Source: Oopsacas minuta (lineage: Eukaryota; Porifera; Hexactinellida; Lyssacinosida; Leucopsacidae). From it: a stretch of 64,000 bases of DNA. Numbering within the stretch: position 1 is the first letter of the stretch; each line of letters opens with the position of its first letter. The translations under genes were made by a program, and so were the position numbers. The stretch is taken from the NCBI GenBank assembly GCA_024704765.1, contig JAKMXF010000133.1, forward strand, positions 372,001 to 436,000. Reading direction: 5' to 3'. Below the pieces are notes generated by a model. It was not told the DNA's origin. It was given only the letters and a program-made list of their open reading frames with translations, and made no database searches. Shown here one piece after another: positions 20,826-31,363 of the stretch.

Positions 20826-23800
20826 TTAATGTTTGCTTTTCTTCAAATCTTGCACTTTTGCAACTTTCTGGTTACAAAAGAAGCAATTTTCGCTATTCAA
20901 CAGATGCCTGGTGATGCACTCCTTACAGGTTGAATGTCCACACGGAGTGAATACAACAGAAATCGCATTAGCACAACAAATTGGACAAGAATCCTCATTA
21001 AATTGAGCTATAGCTTCAGTCGAATTACTTAGAGTTGAGTTCTGTTGTTTGAGTGTGGAAACAAAGCTGTTTAGCTCTAACAGCTCATCTTCACTGGTTA
21101 CTCCTATCTTCACTAAATATGGCCTAGTCTGTAGCTGCATATTTTCATGAGCAGCTTGCAATAACAATTCAACGCTTTTCATAGAAAACCCTGGAGCTGT
21201 TAGCAAGCACTTTATAGCATACGTATTTCTATCTTTACTCCCTCGTGTACATAGAGCTAGTATTACTCCTACTACTGCATATAATACTGCCATCTTCTCA
21301 ATACTCTCTACTCCAGGTAGTCTCAGACGTATTGCGTTATCAAACAGTGTTTGGTGAGCTGTAATACGGTTCCATACTTGTATCAATACTTCCATAAGTC
21401 TTTTGAGAGATATCTCCGCTATGCTTGACTTCTGATCTAAGAATAAAGCTGGACATTTACAAGACAGCATTTCTAATACTCTCAATAGACCTATAGTAAG
21501 ATGGTAGTAGGCAGTACATATGCGTAACTCTCTAGGGTTTAATGTTTGTTCATTTAAGAGAACAGCCTTATGTTGTAGCTCCTGTATAGTCTCTATAACC
21601 TCTGAGAATACAGAGTTCAACTGATTCAATATTCCGTTAATGAACTCTACTCGTGGGGTGTTCTCTTGGAGACAGATCTGAGCCAGCTGGTCCTGGAATA
21701 ATTGGGAAGGGCAAGAGGGTTGAAATTTAGGTAACATGAATTCGTACTCAGGGAGTACAGATATTGCATCATCAATAAGTGCTCCTGTTTGTTTGCCTTT
21801 GTAAACAAAACCATCACCTTTCCAGAACCTGACTAAAATACCAATTGGGTGGATACAGTTACGTTTATTGAAACTAGACATTAGAGTGAGTAACAGAGTT
21901 TTCCTACGATCAGCTGATTGAGTTTCCAACGCCTTCATTGTGTCTGAGAAACATAAAAACATCAACAGAGCTTCAAACAATTTCTCCTGTATATCAGGGT
22001 TTACAATTCTATCATCTCCACACAGCTGACAGAGAAGAGAAGCCATTTTACTCAAACATTCCGTGAACTCTGTTTGACCTTCTACACCAGCATCTGGTGA
22101 TATGAAGTACATGCGTAGAGCTCTGTATAGATGAACCATGGATATAATGTATACTTCAGGTAGAAAGGCCAGCTGTTGTCCTTGTGCTTCCTCATATTCT
22201 ATCGTATTCAGAATTATCCTAAACAGCCAGACTAGAGCTTCAAAGTTTTGTTTCGTAAAGGTGTGACCTTTGAGCCAGGTTACCATTTGTGCTGTCTCAA
22301 AACATTTCTTCTCAAACACCTGAAAATTAAAATAAATTAGACAAATAGACGCCTTACGGTTTCTCATATATTCTTGTATATTTTATGTCGGTTATAAGAA
22401 CATGTATTGCTACTCCCAAGGGGGTTCTTATAACCGGCATCTACTGTATTTTAAATTAGTACAATCTATTCACCTGTCTAGATAACTCAAGTTCTGATAT
22501 AACATCTGTGTGTAGAGTGTCTATAGAATTCAGTTTGCTTTGTGTATCAATAAGAGATTTAGAGAACTGATTTAGAGTAGAGAAATAGCTTCTAGACATA
22601 CTTAATGTGTGGTGAACAGCTGAGTGGTATAAGAACACAATACTGTCTAGTATGTTAGTCAAATCAGCTGGTAGAATGACTAGCTTTGGGCGGGTAGTTG
22701 TGATCTTTGATCCGACATCTACTTCCATAATTCCTGAATCTTGACTAAGTTTTATTTTCTTAACGCGGGCAGAAGAACGGAGCGGATATGAGGGTTCCTT
22801 TCTATTATTCGTCTGTTCTGTGTCTTGCTTTAATGTACGTTGTAAGAAAGTAAATATTCCACCACATCTGTAAGTAAATAAATTTATCAATACACATAAC
22901 AACTACAGATACTTATATATCCAAGTTTAAAATTGTACAAATATGGCCCCAAACCGTCGAAGTAGTTGTAGCGGTCCCTTGAGCTTCGATACACGGGAGT
23001 TTATTGTATAATGATTGATTAGTAGAATTCTAAATACATATACCTTGCCTGTTCTACAAAAGCATAATTCCCATCTCTGAAAGTAATATTCCCGTCTATT
23101 ATGATCTTCATCGAGTGTTTATTATCACCATGATAAGCACCAAAATCTCTTGTAAGCAGTTTAATAAGAGTTAATGAAGTGAGGAAGAATACAGTTGAGT
23201 ACACTGTAGAGTGAAAGCCTTCAGTTAAGCTCTTAGAGCGAATTAACTTCTGTTCTACCAATTGCTTAAGAGAAAGAGAGAAATGATATTTGTTAGAATT
23301 ATTGCCATTAACCGTTAGATCATCATCTACTGTGTGTATGAAATTATTCGAGTTAGCGATACAATCTCCAAATAGAATTCTATCCATAATATCAGATTGT
23401 AAGCTCTGTAGCTCTCTTAACATAGTGTGGAGATCTTTAGATGTTTGTTTATGAGAATCACTCATGTCAAACGGTGCTCTATCCCACCATACATTAGGGA
23501 GAGCTTTGTTAAGATCATCCTACATAGAAAGTAATACAAATAAGGTAGGATATCTAAATAAAACAAGATATCCCACAGAGTATCTATAGCCAAATACCTG
23601 AGAAGGATACCTGACATGTAATATGTAAGTTATTCTCTCTAGAAAGTTAGGAGACTTAATCAACAGATTTAGAGTCTTCTCGTGACTCAGTAGCTTCTTA
23701 GCAAACTGCATCCAGCTCATCTTCTCACGTGATGACGTCAAAGGACAACAGCTGAGACCTACAATAGACAGTAACCAGAAAGTTTCACTTAGAATCTGTT

Positions 23801-25250
23801 CTGATTCAGACTCTTGTAGGACCGCTAGCATGGTATCCAAGAGGGTATGAAGGGGAGACCTGTCCCCCGGAGAGGACTTAGACCCTGATCCCGTCACCCC
23901 CTCACACAGACCGAGACAGATCGGCAGGAACTCTTCCAGCAGTACATATTGCCATGAAGATCTTTTCATTAATATTGGCAGCAGATGTTCAAATATCTGA
24001 TGTGCTATTATAAGAGTCAGTACATCTATCTAGTATATTATTATATTAACAATAATCATGTGCTGTAAGGATATGTAAGCTACCTTTTGAGGGGGAATAG
24101 AGTGTAGGAATTGTTTAACTCCGTGTCTAGCGTGACACGTGACAAGCACGAGTTTCTTCAAACACTGTAACAGATATCTGCTCTTCTGGAGCTCTCCTAT
24201 AGGCGGTGACATCATAGGAGAGTATCCCTTGATGGGATAGCGAAGAGGGAATTGACCGAAATTAACGATACACTCTTCATCCTTCCCAATAGTGAGTGAG
24301 GGAAAATATGCGTAACCTGGGCCTCTGTAGATATCGCGAAAAGCATCACCTAAGCTCCTCCCGTTTCTGTAGAAAGTAATAACACCATCGTCCATGTCTA
24401 TAGCACATCCAATGACGTCACCGAAGCACCACTCTTCACCATACTTCTCTATACTAGCATTCCATTTTAGTACTTTATGTCCATCGTATGCATATGAGTC
24501 AAGACACCATCCTACCCCCGTGTCTCCGTCGAATTGACAGTCAGCATTAGACCATCCTATCTGCAGGTTAGCTCCATTACTGCATATAGTAATCTAGAAG
24601 TAGTTTAATAAAATAGGTACCGTCGACTCCCATTATAGCGAAGGAACCGCGATAATTAGTTCGATATAACGGAAGTTGAGTGATGTAATCAATATAGTAC
24701 TTACCTCATACATCCATCTACCTCTGAACACACACGAGTTAGCAAGCACTGTGTCAGGACTAGATACTCTTAGCTGACATTCATGTGTCAGGTCATGTTT
24801 CCCTGAATACGGACTAACACATAAACACACCCTCTCTGCTCCTATACGTCCCTCAGGGAGTACACGATCCGGATCTTGACCCAACCCTCTCCTGGTTTGT
24901 GGTTGTTGTGTGGAGCTGCTAGTAGCCGGGGCAGAAGGGAATGTAACGTCGTTTGACGTGACGTGTTCTCCACTACCTGTTGGGCTAGAGTTGTTGGTAG
25001 GAATGAACATAGGGAACATACCATTAGGGAGAGGAAGTGACTGCAAACAGTTGCTAATGTAGTCTGGAAGATTCTCTAAATTGAGTTGTTTCCTCTTCCC
25101 AAGTTTATTCCTGAATGCCTCGTAATCCCTCGTAACACGACGTGTTGTCGGGTAGTTAGGATTTACATCAGCTTCTATGTCTTGATTGAAAATGTGGAAG
25201 AGAAGATTACCAATCTGTATTTCTTCCTCAGAGCTCACGGTCTTAGACAT
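20826..25250 (-). CDS. RNF123: E3 ubiquitin ligase RNF123 (KPC1)
   Basis: Catalytic subunit of the Kip1 ubiquitination-promoting complex; in mammals it acts on p27Kip1 and p105. Six exons: 25250-24705, 24593-24084, 23996-23598, 23519-23044, 22867-22474 and 22319-20826, all in phase, 1271 residues (human about 1314). A SPRY domain fills roughly residues 150-300 (GWCLDSYAYDGHKVLKWN, DDGVITFYRNGRSLG, FPLRYPIKGYSP). A long helical middle includes the conserved NVWWDRAPF-like stretch and LWLFRIILNTIEYEEAQGQQLAFLPEVY. A C-terminal C3HC4 RING reads CPICC, CGHSTCKECITRHL and CFFC. Zinc ligands are intact, so it is probably active. Introns 1, 4 and 5 carry short inverted-repeat elements. Confidence 0.95.
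22387..22450. repeat. Inverted-repeat element in RNF123 intron 5
   Basis: Perfect inverted arms GGTTATAAGAAC and GTTCTTATAACC around a short loop containing CTACTCCCAAGGGG, with CTACTGTA at one end. The loop block recurs inverted at 40746, in the intron of the CX9C gene. It fills about 64 of 154 intron bases. Confidence 0.65.
22916..23012. repeat. Family A element in RNF123 intron 4
   Basis: Shares TTGTACAAATATGGYCCCAAA and GCGGTCCCTTGAGCTTCGAT with copies at 55033 and 56447, and ends CGGGAGTTTATTGTA. It takes up about 97 of 176 intron bases. Confidence 0.7.
24613..24682. repeat. Family A element in RNF123 intron 1
   Basis: CGTCGACTCCCATTATAGCG, an AACCGCGATAATTA core, then TTCGATATAACGGAAGTTGA: a compact copy with both inverted ends. 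It fills about 70 of 111 intron bases. Confidence 0.7.
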
Positions 25251-25546
25251 TGAGCTGGTTAGACAACAAAACTTCAAATAGTTGATCATGCAAGGAGAGT
25301 GAGTGAATCACATAATATACATACTGTAACGTATTTCCTTATACAATATACATTGTGATAACTTTAGCATGTTAAAAATGCTAACAAATTTACTGATTTG
25401 ATAACACAGGTTCATCGGTAATTATACCGGATTTTAGTGTAAAATTATTAAACATTGTATTTACATAAAACATAAAACCATTACTCAATTCACAAAGAAG
25501 GGAAACATCACTCAAAATATACAAATATGAATCGTTAAATTTATCT

Positions 25547-27169
25547 TCAGTTCTCGAATTTCATGGTTTGTAGTTTCGAGTTGCACTCCATTAGTGCAAG
25601 AGCATTGCTTCCGATACTCCGCTGTTCTAGGTCAGTACAGTTCCCAGAAATTGGATTAGATTCCCCTTGTATAGTAACACTAACTTCACAATAATACGTC
25701 ATAACATCACATGGATAAGGAAGACACACATAATTATCATTAGTCTTCAATGTGGATAAGTATACAGTGATGTCGTCTGTATTTCTACGTGTAATTAGTG
25801 AGAATATCTTAGAGGAGGTACTATCTGAAACATTGATAGGGAAATAGCATAAATTGAATGTAGGAGAATTTGTAACAGACAAGACAGCTGTATTATCATC
25901 ATCGATATTTTCTAATTTGTCTGCTTTATCGGAACTGTTAAACACAAGATCAGTTGTTGATATTTTCCCCAATTCTAGCATGGGACTAGTCGGTATTAAG
26001 TGTGAATACATAGACGTAGTAGAATATATCTTAATGCTGGGACTGCTGATCACTGGGATAGATAGAATAGTACGAGTATCTGTAGTCACTCGAGAAACAA
26101 ACCATGAGTTGTTGGTTAATAACAAAACAGCACCTCTGTCTAATAAGAGAGAGGATCTCCCTAGGTTTAACTCGAGATTGTGAACGGCAAGACGTGTATC
26201 ATTAGATAATGACCAGAGAATTGGATAGGTAAGATTCAATCCAGAACTGCTCTTATTCCATACACCATCTTTATAATAGAATAAAGTATATTTACTATTA
26301 CAGTTAGTAATATTAAAGTCAACAGAGCCATTTGATGAATATGTATATGCTACCATGCTAGGAATGAAGAAGGAACCATTGTGTATAAACGTATTAGGGA
26401 GTGTAAGCAAGTCGTTGATTGAATTATCGAACTGAGTTGTGTGTATAGACTGGATCATAGGCGAAATATCACAGCCTGACATCATAGGAGAATCACTATA
26501 CAGATTCTTGACATTGATAATATACACAATTTCTGATGGAGAATAGAAATTAACGGAAAGAGTAGAAGCATGAAAATACTCTGTTGAGATAGTAGAAATT
26601 GGATATTCCCCCTCTGGAATATCGTTAAGTCTTATTAAACCATTCATAGTAGTATTCTCAGGCAGATAATTACCAAATTGTATAGACACACCGGCTAATC
26701 CGGTCCTTGTGGAATTATTCAGATCTGAGGAGTTATACACCTGTAGAATAACTGAATGAAGTGATCTCTCGCATATAGCACACACACAGCTTGTGTTATA
26801 ATACAAATCAACAGCACCACAGTCAATAGGTAAAACTTGTGGAATAGATCTACAACAACACCTAGATCCTGTCAAACACTCCGTATCTTTACAGCCTGAA
26901 TCATAGCAATAAGGTATATGTAATGAGTTACTATCATTACAGGTAGGTGGCGGAATAAATGAACCATTAATTGATGAGTTAGCTAGACAATAATTAGATG
27001 AAATTTCTATAGGAGATGTGTAGGCAAATATTGTATTATCACAATCTTGATAAAATGGAAGTAGAAAGAAGATACCCACTATTAACACCTGAACAAGAAT
27101 GGAGAATAATACGACTAGGAATGCTGTAATGCAATAAAGACTGCTCTTACAAGTACTATTCTCTCCCAT
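25547..27169 (-). CDS. Unrecognised Cys-rich, heavily glycosylated type II membrane protein
   Basis: 540 residues from the first ATG in frame (MGENSTCKSSLYC). One membrane helix at about residues 13-40 (ITAFLVVLFSILVQVLIVGIFF) without a cleavable signal suggests type II topology with a large outer domain. The region to about residue 140 is Cys-rich (CKDTECLTGSRCCC, CVCAIC). Next comes a stretch resembling a carboxypeptidase-regulatory or SpaA-type beta-sandwich (GLAGVSIQFGN then NGLIRLNDIPEGEY), then a long region with about twenty N-x-S/T sequons and a few cysteines near the end (CLPYPCDVMTYYC). I do not recognise the family. A family A element sits just upstream at 27227. Function unknown; cell-surface or matrix contact is a guess from composition. 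Confidence 0.7.
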   Translation of the reverse strand: MGENSTCKSSLYCITAFLVVLFSILVQVLIVGIFFLLPFYQDCDNTIFAYTSPIEISSNYCLANSSINGSFIPPPTCNDSNSLHIPYCYDSGCKDTECLTGSRCCCRSIPQVLPIDCGAVDLYYNTSCVCAICERSLHSVILQVYNSSDLNNSTRTGLAGVSIQFGNYLPENTTMNGLIRLNDIPEGEYPISTISTEYFHASTLSVNFYSPSEIVYIINVKNLYSDSPMMSGCDISPMIQSIHTTQFDNSINDLLTLPNTFIHNGSFFIPSMVAYTYSSNGSVDFNITNCNSKYTLFYYKDGVWNKSSSGLNLTYPILWSLSNDTRLAVHNLELNLGRSSLLLDRGAVLLLTNNSWFVSRVTTDTRTILSIPVISSPSIKIYSTTSMYSHLIPTSPMLELGKISTTDLVFNSSDKADKLENIDDDNTAVLSVTNSPTFNLCYFPINVSDSTSSKIFSLITRRNTDDITVYLSTLKTNDNYVCLPYPCDVMTYYCEVSVTIQGESNPISGNCTDLEQRSIGSNALALMECNSKLQTMKFEN

Positions 27170-27226
27170 TGTGATACTAAAGCTAGTTGCATAAATAAAT
27201 AGTGATATCAAAATTACAATCAACAC

Positions 27227-27393
27227 AGTCAACTCCTATCATATCGAAGCTCAAGGGACCGCGATAATTACTTAGATATAATCGATGAAATAAATGTCAC
27301 TTTGACGGTTTAGGACCGCATTTGTATAATTTCAGACTTCTATATAAGCAGGTATTTCCATATATCCGTGTTCGATATAACAGGAGTTGACTG
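27227..27393. repeat. Family A element, full-length copy
   Basis: Starts CAGTCAACTCCTATCATATC and ends GATATAACAGGAGTTGACTG followed by TA: about 20 bases of good inverted terminal repeat around a core with AAGGGACCGCGATAATTACT. 167 bases, no coding capacity. Lies between the type II membrane gene and NDUFV2. Confidence 0.8.
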
Positions 27394-27449
27394 TAAGCTA
27401 TTTTACCCATAATTATTAAGTAACATGTGTATATATACTCGGCAATTAG

Positions 27450-28214
27450 TTATAAATCAGACCTAACTTGGAATCCAGGTCCTTTAGGAGGTTCTGTTAG
27501 AGTAGTTAGTCCAGAGACAGGCTCTGCAGCAAATCTCCCATTTCTAGGACCAGCTTTAGGTGCCTCACCTTTAGCTAACGTATCAATAATCTCTTCCATA
27601 TCTGCTACAGTCAAATCTTCATAATAATTATCTCCTATCTGTACCATGGGAGCATTAACACAAGCTGCGAGACATTCTACCTCCGCTAAGCTGAACATAC
27701 CGTCTTTTGTAGTTTCTCCCATTTTAATATTGAGTTTCTTTTTAATACACTCAACTATAGAATCGCTATCTCTGAGCATACAAGGGGTTGTAGTACATAC
27801 TTGTATATGATATTTCCCAACTGGTTTACGGAAAAACATAGTGTAGAATGTCGCTACTTCATACACACGCATTTTAGCTAAACCCAGTAGATCAGCTGAT
27901 TTGTGCATGGCGGATAGAGGTAGCCAGCCATGTTGTCTCTGAGCTATGTCCAGGATTGGAATTATTGCAGCTGATTTATGACCATCGGGATAATTCTTAA
28001 GTATAGTGTCAATTCGCCTTAAGTTCTGTGGAGTAAACTCAAATGGTGTATCAGGATTATTTTCATTTGTATCTCTATGCACTACAAGTCCTCCATGGCT
28101 CCTTAATGCACTAGATGTATTGATTAATTGTGCTGTATTGTGTGGAGGAAATACTCTATAGGAACTGCGAAGCAACTTGAGTGTATATGTGAGAGATGAC
28201 AATCTGTATGTCAT
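27450..28214 (-). CDS. NDUFV2: NDUFV2, 24-kDa [2Fe-2S] subunit of complex I
   Basis: Mitochondrial NADH dehydrogenase flavoprotein 2, part of the NADH-oxidising module with NDUFV1. 254 residues, single exon (human about 249). The first 35 or so residues are basic and hydroxylated, as expected for a mitochondrial targeting sequence. The thioredoxin-like core starts at [21 protein letters not shown] and includes [15 protein letters not shown] and [22 protein letters not shown]. The four cluster cysteines are present as CTTTPC and CLAAC. Ends GFQVRSDL (human GFGVQAGL). Confidence 0.97.
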   Translation of the reverse strand: MTYRLSSLTYTLKLLRSSYRVFPPHNTAQLINTSSALRSHGGLVVHRDTNENNPDTPFEFTPQNLRRIDTILKNYPDGHKSAAIIPILDIAQRQHGWLPLSAMHKSADLLGLAKMRVYEVATFYTMFFRKPVGKYHIQVCTTTPCMLRDSDSIVECIKKKLNIKMGETTKDGMFSLAEVECLAACVNAPMVQIGDNYYEDLTVADMEEIIDTLAKGEAPKAGPRNGRFAAEPVSGLTTLTEPPKGPGFQVRSDL

Positions 28215-28616
28215 TCTAAATAATGGCTACGTGAAGTACGTACAAATAGTAAATCCTATATCACCAGAATTATAGTTATCCTTTTGTCAATTCGTACACA
28301 CAAATTATTAACTAGAGTTATATTATTGACTCAAAATCCTATGATTACGGCTGTAATATTAGATAGCATCATTAGTATGTATGTTTTGTTAGGCTGTACG
28401 TTGGTGAAATGCGTGAATACGAGTCTAGTAGATCTGGCGTGCATATTACCATACATATTCTGATGTAATGCTTGTATTTTATAGAAATAATCGATTCGTT
28501 ATGATGATTGTTTAGTTCAGAAGCAAATATACAATACACAGGTTATACAAGAATTCAAAGCTTATAAGAATGGGGAATTAATTAATAGACTTTGTCGGGG
28601 TAGTTAATTACATTAG
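28215..28616. other. Intergenic, NDUFV2 promoter side and ATG101 3' side
   Basis: About 400 AT-rich bases with nothing recognisable beyond the expected NDUFV2 upstream region and ATG101 3' end. Confidence 0.5.
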
Positions 28617-29332
28617 TTAGGTGCTAGCTAGATCTGTGAGAAGTTTCATTACTGCAGTTCCCATTGTAGGATCTTGATTGCCTTCTATTGAGAAGGATAT
28701 CTTGTGTAAATACGGCTGTAGTGTAGAATAACTTGAGTCAAATATGGAAGATAAATCGTCTTTCCTCGGATTCTTAGGAAGGTATTGGAATCTACTGATA
28801 ATCTGTCCTACCTCCATAACCCTATCTTTCAGAATCTCACATAGAGATTCTCTGTGTAGTCTACGATCTGCTTCTGAGGGAAAGTATAAAATCTGAATTT
28901 TGATAGTCCATAATTCCCAGGGGATCTAATCAGTGATTGTATATAATAAATTGTACAACAGGGGTATCTAGTTAATACGAACACGATTAATATAAATTTC
29001 AGGATAAGAGGAACAGAAAATCATTCAATTGGAATTACTCCGCATGAATCGGACAAATTCGACCAGCCCTATGTGTCATTACTGTATTCCAAATTTTCTA
29101 AAAAAGGAAACTATAATGACGTAATAGGTATATTAGAGAGTCAATATATTAGCATTATTATTATTATAGTTTAGGACTTAATAAATGGAAGTGGTTAGTA
29201 GAGCTATTAATTATACATTCCTGATAAGCGACACTAGGCCTTGGAGGCAATACAATTACAGACAATAGAGTATGTGGATTGAAGAGATAATTGATCATAC
29301 ATACACAACCCACACACATCACCACTAAGACA

Positions 29333-29367
<35 letters not shown>

Positions 29368-31134
29368 TTAAATATCATTTTGTACTTTCCTCTCTCTTTA
29401 TTATGTTTAATGCATGAAGGATATTCTAATCCATTCTCCCCGTACAGTAAGGCAATGCGTTATGTCCCAGTGTTAAGGTGTCCTATGTGTATATTTGGAG
29501 TGACAGTGTTATTACCGTTTAGATTAATTACTATTACAATCGCATTGGCAGTTTGTTATGTGTTCGCTAAAATTGGCTTAATAAATACTAAGCATGTAAA
29601 AAAACCTCCTACAGGGTGGCGTAATGCAATCGCAGTACGGGGAATCAGTTTTGTAGTTTGGATAACGATGTTCTTCTGCGGATTCTACAGAATCAAGATT
29701 AAAGGTGTACGACCAGCAGGTTCATATGTGACTCCTGTCTATGTAGCAGCACCCAGGAGCAATTTCCTCAATGCTCTCCTTCCTTTTCTACTGAGAGCAT
29801 CTCCAGTGTATAATCAAAATGTAAGAAGAATACCGATAATAGGTTCTATCTCAAAGGCTATGAGAGCTGTCCTGTACAAAGGCAAACATTATACACCAGA
29901 AATGGTAGAAGATATGAACAGACGCAAGAGAGAAACTGGATGGCTACCTATTTTAATATTCCCAGAAGAAGTTTACACCAACGGAGCTACTCTAATACAC
30001 TTCCCTACAGAACTATTCCAAATAATGACACCAGTACAACCAGTAGCAATATCTTATTCCAGCAGTGCCAAGAGCAGAACAGTAAATCAATCCATTAGCA
30101 TTTGCTTGCTTCTACGAATACTATGTAGATTCAAACATAGTATAACAATAAAGTATTTAGATGTTGTATATCCAGATACCGGGAATGAGAATGCTATAGA
30201 GTTTACTAGGAGAGTAAGAGACAAGCTAGCTGATTCATTAGGCGTATACACGTCAGAACATTCTAAAGAGGATATACAGCTTATGACATCAGCACGGAGA
30301 TTAGGACTACCTCCTCTGACAGGGGTGGTAGAGTTCATGGCTCTAAAGAAGGAATTTGATAGCTTAACGTTAGAAATTGCAGAGAAAGAGTTAGTAAGAT
30401 TCTGCCAGATAGACAGAAGAAGTAGAGGGTGTATTTCGCTAGTAGATTTTGCGCATTTCCTCAAAGAGACGACTAGTCAAGCAAACAGTTTGTTTAAGAA
30501 CTACAAATTAGATGATAACGGGTGTCTTTCATTCAGGAACTTCTTAGAGGGGAACCTAGGACAGAGTAGCGGTCCGTTACTGTCTCCTATAGAGGAGGGT
30601 GGGGAGAAAGGGGGAAGGAAACGTCCTACTAACATGCTAATACAGAGACACTCAAAGTCTGAAATCTACAATTAGTATAATTATTTGTTCTACGTTGTTA
30701 CTTGCACACTGCTCTGCATACATTCGTAATTTGCACATAACACATACATGCTTATTATAAATTGAATAGAAGTTTGAACTTACTTGCTCTGAAGGGAATA
30801 GCCATAGAGCTCTTTTCTTCTCAAAGAATTCTAAACTTAAGACTAAAGATTTCAATCCTTTAGTTCTATGCATTTCTTGTAATAAATTAGCGACTTCCTT
30901 CCTGACATGTCTGTCAAGCTCTGAGCTGTCGTTCTGTACATAAACATAGTCAATATTTTGACACTCCGTGTCTCTATAACCAACTGTACCAATAGTGAAT
31001 GTTCCTTCTGGTTGTAGGAACGAGAATTTCCCCTGAGTACGATGGAATAGGATTGTGTGTAACAGACATAGACACACATCCTCAACCTCTCCCGTATCAA
31101 CACCAATATCAATAGTATACGTTTGTGTATTCAT
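28617..31134 (-). CDS. ATG101: Autophagy protein ATG101, two exons around a nested gene
   Basis: HORMA-fold subunit of the ULK1-ATG13-FIP200 autophagy initiation complex. Exons 31134-30784 and 28925-28617 join in phase 0 to give 219 residues (human 218). Exon 1 has VCLCLLHTILFHRTQGKFSF, FTIGTVG and SELDRHVRKEV, matching the human N-terminal half. Exon 2 begins IPWELWTIKIQIL, where human has IPWEVWTVKVHVV; this carries the W-F finger tryptophan. It continues with FQYLPKNP (human HEYLPKMP) and LQPYLHKISFSI. The 1.86-kb intron holds an LPCAT-like gene on the opposite strand. A family A element lies 30 bases upstream of the start. Confidence 0.93.
29335..29364. repeat. (TA)n microsatellite
   Basis: About 15 TA units ending 46 bases before the LPCAT-like ATG, so it may sit in that gene's promoter or 5' leader. 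Confidence 0.9.
29410..30675 (+). CDS. LPCAT-like lysophospholipid acyltransferase family protein, probable pseudoenzyme
   Basis: 421 residues, single exon, resembling LPCAT1/2: an NPF start motif, two N-terminal membrane helices, a PlsC-type acyltransferase domain and a C-terminal region with EF-hand remnants (IDRRSRGCISLVDFAHFL, LDDNGCLSFRNFL). The family catalytic H-x4-D (APHSTFFD in LPCAT2) is here APRSNFLN, so Arg116 replaces the histidine and Asn121 the aspartate. The FPEGTCTN substrate motif is FPEEVYTN (184-191). Flanking regions are well kept (LMTSARRLGLP, RRVRDKLADSLGVY), so it looks like a maintained gene that has lost acyltransferase chemistry. It lies on the plus strand wholly within the ATG101 intron; its stop is about 110 bases from ATG101 exon 1. 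The start is the first ATG in frame. Confidence 0.85.
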   Translation: MHEGYSNPFSPYSKAMRYVPVLRCPMCIFGVTVLLPFRLITITIALAVCYVFAKIGLINTKHVKKPPTGWRNAIAVRGISFVVWITMFFCGFYRIKIKGVRPAGSYVTPVYVAAPRSNFLNALLPFLLRASPVYNQNVRRIPIIGSISKAMRAVLYKGKHYTPEMVEDMNRRKRETGWLPILIFPEEVYTNGATLIHFPTELFQIMTPVQPVAISYSSSAKSRTVNQSISICLLLRILCRFKHSITIKYLDVVYPDTGNENAIEFTRRVRDKLADSLGVYTSEHSKEDIQLMTSARRLGLPPLTGVVEFMALKKEFDSLTLEIAEKELVRFCQIDRRSRGCISLVDFAHFLKETTSQANSLFKNYKLDDNGCLSFRNFLEGNLGQSSGPLLSPIEEGGEKGGRKRPTNMLIQRHSKSEIYN

Positions 31135-31163
31135 TCTAAGCAATAGGAGAATAATACTTATTA

Positions 31164-31215
31164 CAGTCAACTCCTGTTATATCAAACGGGACCACGATAA
31201 TTACTAAATAAATAC
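31164..31215. repeat. Family A element fragment upstream of ATG101
   Basis: TA followed by CAGTCAACTCCTGTTATATC and GGGACCACGATAATTACT; the far end was not identified. It lies 30 bases upstream of the ATG101 start codon and may sit in its promoter. Confidence 0.6.
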
Positions 31216-31363
31216 TATGACGTCATATAATTGAATATAGAAATAAGTCAAATAACAAAGAAATTCTAAGCACTATTATGCTACTATATAGATATCGCAT
31301 TCATACACATATTTTCGATAAATCCTATCACACAAATAACTACAGCTAGACAGTCATAATGTA

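Noticed and set aside
28985-29175. Open plus-strand stretch that might be a 5' exon of the LPCAT-like gene (preceded by TTTCAG, containing KFDQPYVSLLYSKF)
   Set aside because: No match to LPCAT N-termini, which begin with the NPF region already encoded after the ATG at 29410; only about 170 bases and no clear start. Worth checking with transcripts.
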